Source: Bacteroidota bacterium (GTDB lineage: Bacteria > Bacteroidota > Bacteroidia > CAILMK01). From it: a stretch of DNA of 40,552 nucleotides. Location: the NCBI GenBank assembly GCA_013288555.1, contig JABDBQ010000001.1, forward strand, positions 94,010-134,561, in the 5' to 3' direction. Shown here one piece after another: positions 37,677-40,552 of this stretch; position 1 is the first letter of the stretch, and every line of letters begins with the position of its first letter. The position numbers were made by a program, and so were the translations under genes. The notes under the pieces were generated by a model that searched no databases, was not told the origin of the DNA, and was given only the letters and a program-made list of their open reading frames with translations.

Positions 37677-39980
37677 TTAGCGAACGATAAGGATTTTGGT
37701 CATCGCAGTCTGCGACCCATCTGAATTGGTGATGAATACAAGGTAAACCCCTGAATTTGCTTCACGCCCTGAAAAATTCTTCCCGTTCCAGGTAGCTTCA
37801 CCACCATTTGCAGTGGTTTCATAAACGAGAGCACCTGTAACATCCGTAATTTTTACATCCGCATCAGTCACGAGTCCGCGAATCGTAATGGGGCCGCTAT
37901 AGCCGGGTCTTACAGGGTTAGGGAAAGCATATATTCCCTCGTTTTGATTGCCACCATCAGTAGCGTCACCGCGATAGGAAATGATACCCTTATCCGTTAC
38001 AAAAAACACTTCTCCGGTTACACCATTAATAGCTATTGCATTAATATTATTGGAAACCAAAGCGCTGTTGGTAATGTCGAAATGTTTTAAAATTTTGTCT
38101 CCTTCGGGACTGGTAAGCCATACGCCATCGTTCGTGCCGAACCATTTGCGGTCAGCACCATCTACAGCAATCGCAGTTACAGGAAGCGCACCTAAAAGAT
38201 ACCCTGCATTGCCCCCCGAACTTATATAGGGTCTTTGCACATCATACTCGCTGGCCCCAAACAAAAGAGAAGGGTCGCTATAGACACAGGGTCCCGCGGT
38301 AGTACCCAGCCATATTTCTCCGTTTTTATCGCTCACCCCACAATTCACATAGAGTGAAGGCAAGCCTCCTGAGCCGGCTGCTGAACCAAGGGTAGTCGTT
38401 TTTTTCAAGGTCGGGTTATAAATAACAACACCATAATTATCCCTTGAATCAATAAGCCATGAGTTTCCGGTATTGTCAATGACAATTGCATTTGCATTAT
38501 TCATAGGTCCTGCATTGTATTCTCCCCAGCCGCCATTGTGCCTTTTTTCAGCGAGCTGGTTTTTAGCCGCGCCATAGTCATTATAATTCACTGCCCACAG
38601 GTTGTCACCCTGGTCAAACTTGACGTCAGCGGCAGGAGTATGTAAATTAGATGGCTTGGTCGGATCTATTATTTTAAGCCCTCCATTCGTATTCCTGGCG
38701 TTGTATATATTGATAATATTGTTTGAGGCCGGATCAAATTCCATGATTCCGGAATCAAGGGTGCCAATCCACAGATGCCCAGATACAGAATCCACTGCCA
38801 TCCCCATAAAATCCCTGATATCAGGTCCCGGATTTCCATTACCCGAAGGGTCCTTTCCATAATTGGTTTGCTCATTATAGTTATGCCATGTTTGTCCATC
38901 AAACATATAAAACCCATGATTGTCAAAACTGGGTGCACCATTTGCAGCGAACCCGCCGGCAGAAAACCATACCTGGTTATGGTAGCCATAAGCATGATTT
39001 CCTAAAGTTGTTGAGGGCAATCCGCCGGGCTGTAAAAATCCCAATGAGCCGTTTTTATAATTTAAAAATACATATGTGTTTTGTGCCATCCATATCGTCC
39101 CCTGTGCATCTGCAATGGCATCATTTCCCTGCTGAAAGCCGAATGAATCCTGGCTGGCATGCAAGCTGCTATATGTATAAACACTATCCGAACTTACCAT
39201 CGCCATTTTGGTCTTGCCTGTTTCTATACTTTGTATATGATGATGATGTTGATTTCTATGCATCACAACCCATGTATTGGTACTGCCGTTATAATATTTC
39301 AATACACCATTCGGGAAAGCGCCAATGATTCTTCCACCGTATGTAATAATATTGGTGCAGGTGTCAGAACTTATAGATTCCCATCGGGTTGGGTCTGTTT
39401 TAAAATTGACATTGAGATTTACTTTTTTAACGCCATAAGCAGAACATTCATAAAGAGAATCCCCCAGAACTGTAACCCTGTTTATGTTAGGCATCGTATT
39501 TGGATTATAACTGGTATATAAATTTTCCTCATCTATCCGCCATTCGAAAATTCCATTATTGGCGTTTGTAGAATTGACAGCAAAATACGCAGTGGTTTCC
39601 GTTGAATCAATATAGATATTATTGATGGTTACCTGGTTTTCAAAGTCTGTATGGTTGGTTATTTTCCCGGCATGTACTATATCCATGTTGCCGTTCTGAT
39701 AAGCAATATAAAGTATGTCTTTATGCGGCGCATAAGCCATGGTCTTTACAAAGACATCAGAATATCCATCCACTTTTGATAAAGTATGTAAAGTATTATC
39801 ACTCTTGTCATAATATAATAGTCCCGTTTGTGTGGCACAGTATATCCTGGTCCCGGCCTCGAGTACCTGCATGCCCTGCAGATAGGGTATATGCGAACGC
39901 CAGTTGTACAGGGGTATGTTCTGTGAAAAGCCAGATAAGCTAATGAAAATGAATGAGAAAGCTGCGAGAATCCGGGTCAT
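37677..39980 (-). CDS. porZ: Type IX secretion system protein PorZ
   Basis: 767 aa. A signal peptide (MTRILAAFSFIFISLSGFSQ) is followed by two beta-propeller halves and a C-terminal T9SS-type domain. The opening YNWRSHIPYLQGMQVLEAGTRIYCATQTGLLYYD is the PorZ N-terminal signature. Propeller blades show the W(I/F)GTxxG(V/I) motif (WIGTLDSGIMEF, WLGTTAGPCVYS, WFGTNDGVWLTS). The tail IYAFPNPVRPGYSGPITIRG through SGVYLVFITNSDGSQTAMTKILIVR matches the PorZ sorting-like domain. In Porphyromonas PorZ is a surface-exposed T9SS component needed to attach cargo to A-LPS. Its presence implies the organism has a T9SS. It lies upstream of recO in one operon. Confidence 0.9.
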   Translation of the reverse strand: MTRILAAFSFIFISLSGFSQNIPLYNWRSHIPYLQGMQVLEAGTRIYCATQTGLLYYDKSDNTLHTLSKVDGYSDVFVKTMAYAPHKDILYIAYQNGNMDIVHAGKITNHTDFENQVTINNIYIDSTETTAYFAVNSTNANNGIFEWRIDEENLYTSYNPNTMPNINRVTVLGDSLYECSAYGVKKVNLNVNFKTDPTRWESISSDTCTNIITYGGRIIGAFPNGVLKYYNGSTNTWVVMHRNQHHHHIQSIETGKTKMAMVSSDSVYTYSSLHASQDSFGFQQGNDAIADAQGTIWMAQNTYVFLNYKNGSLGFLQPGGLPSTTLGNHAYGYHNQVWFSAGGFAANGAPSFDNHGFYMFDGQTWHNYNEQTNYGKDPSGNGNPGPDIRDFMGMAVDSVSGHLWIGTLDSGIMEFDPASNNIINIYNARNTNGGLKIIDPTKPSNLHTPAADVKFDQGDNLWAVNYNDYGAAKNQLAEKRHNGGWGEYNAGPMNNANAIVIDNTGNSWLIDSRDNYGVVIYNPTLKKTTTLGSAAGSGGLPSLYVNCGVSDKNGEIWLGTTAGPCVYSDPSLLFGASEYDVQRPYISSGGNAGYLLGALPVTAIAVDGADRKWFGTNDGVWLTSPEGDKILKHFDITNSALVSNNINAIAINGVTGEVFFVTDKGIISYRGDATDGGNQNEGIYAFPNPVRPGYSGPITIRGLVTDADVKITDVTGALVYETTANGGEATWNGKNFSGREANSGVYLVFITNSDGSQTAMTKILIVR

Positions 39981-40064
39981 AAGGTTGAATTATATGCAAA
40001 AATACGGATTAAACGAAAGGACTGTGTTAAAAATTGCTTTTGGGGAAAAGCTTCATGTTTTCGT

Positions 40065-40552
40065 ATGGTTTTCAGATATATTTGCAGTGATAGCAGCATT
40101 ATTTTGAAAACACCCGCGCTCAACAGGCTTAATAGTCTGCAGATTTTCCAGGTATTACGTTTTGGAGCGCCCTTTATTGTTTCCATCATCCTGGTCAGGC
40201 TTCTCGATCAGAAATCCATCGGAGTATATGAATCATTAACCTTGATCGGAACTTCGTTCACCTATTTCTGGGTATCAGGTATTATCAATACTTTCATTCC
40301 TTATTATCATTCCCTTTCAGAAGAGAAACGGCCCCAGCTGGTTTTCAATGTATTTGTATTACTGGTATCCATTTCAGCACTCAGTTTTATTATTCTTTTT
40401 GGACTGAAACCGTTTTTTTTCAATCCATTAAATAGCTCAAACCAGCCCGGAAATCTTCCGCAATACCATCTCTATTTTTATTTCCTGGTCTATACACTTT
40501 TCAATGCGCCGTCTTTCATGCTGGAATACCTGCTGATGGTAAAAAACAAACC
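40065..40552 (+). CDS. Polysaccharide-flippase-like membrane protein, N-terminal part (runs off the right edge)
   Basis: The frame from the ATG at 40065 is open to the edge (162 codons). It encodes hydrophobic segments in the order of a Wzx/MATE-type flippase: a short basic N-terminus, QIFQVLRFGAPFIVSIILVR, LTLIGTSFTYFWVSGIINTF, VFVLLVSISALSFIILFGL and YLYFYFLVYTLFNAPSFMLEY. The DQKSIGVYESL segment between helices 1 and 2 resembles O-antigen flippases, but no full signature is visible. Divergent from porZ across 85 bp. Lipid-linked sugar export is likely, not certain. Confidence 0.65.
   Translation, partial: MVFRYICSDSSIILKTPALNRLNSLQIFQVLRFGAPFIVSIILVRLLDQKSIGVYESLTLIGTSFTYFWVSGIINTFIPYYHSLSEEKRPQLVFNVFVLLVSISALSFIILFGLKPFFFNPLNSSNQPGNLPQYHLYFYFLVYTLFNAPSFMLEYLLMVKNK

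Overview
The window is a 40.5 kb piece of a Bacteroidota chromosome, probably from an aerobic, free-living lineage near Sphingobacteriales/Chitinophagales. The evidence is TAnnTTTG-type -7 promoter boxes, lipoproteins with short lipoboxes, a recO-porZ pair (PorZ belongs to the type IX secretion system), a DUF7948-type surface protein with an ENKGQ motif, and moderately AT-rich DNA. No rRNA, tRNA, CRISPR array, prophage or plasmid functions were seen.

Layout. 1-1.8 kb: start of a large surface protein running off the left edge, a lipoprotein, and a secreted-protein gene cut off by an 85-bp hairpin repeat. 1.86-11.3 kb: housekeeping genes (sppA, a DUF349 protein, HMG-CoA lyase, then a leftward guaA / substrate-binding lipoprotein / rRNA m5C methyltransferase / pcm cluster). 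11.8-14 kb: an RRM RNA-binding protein, a VOC/glyoxalase gene, and a REP-associated tyrosine transposase (RAYT) bracketed by inverted REP units and a truncated second VOC copy. 14-25.2 kb: valS, DUF423, maf, a retropepsin-like protease, an erythromycin-esterase homologue, pabB, sucA and a small GNAT. 25.5-30.5 kb: an accessory zone with an outer-membrane barrel and lipoprotein pair, then a three-gene cassette (DHFR-like reductase, GC-rich alpha/beta hydrolase, NAD(P)-binding oxidoreductase) between two long direct repeats. 30.5-40.5 kb: TPR protein, ychF, AsmA-like protein, histidine kinase, recO, porZ and the start of a membrane flippase.

The genes are mostly conventional; the unusual content is the repeat population. 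I see many distinct dispersed families: a 21-nt hairpin element open in all six frames and read in the same frame inside two unrelated proteins (once directly before the HUH motif of the RAYT); an 85-bp inverted-repeat element with two near-identical copies; REP units around the RAYT; a direct-repeat pair around the accessory cassette; and arrays of degenerate short words (CGCAAAG, GCCTTATG, TTAACTG, CCAACTCAC, AATTTG), often in inverted pairs at convergent gene ends. The 21-nt element resembles Rickettsia palindromic elements in principle and is the best candidate for an undescribed system.
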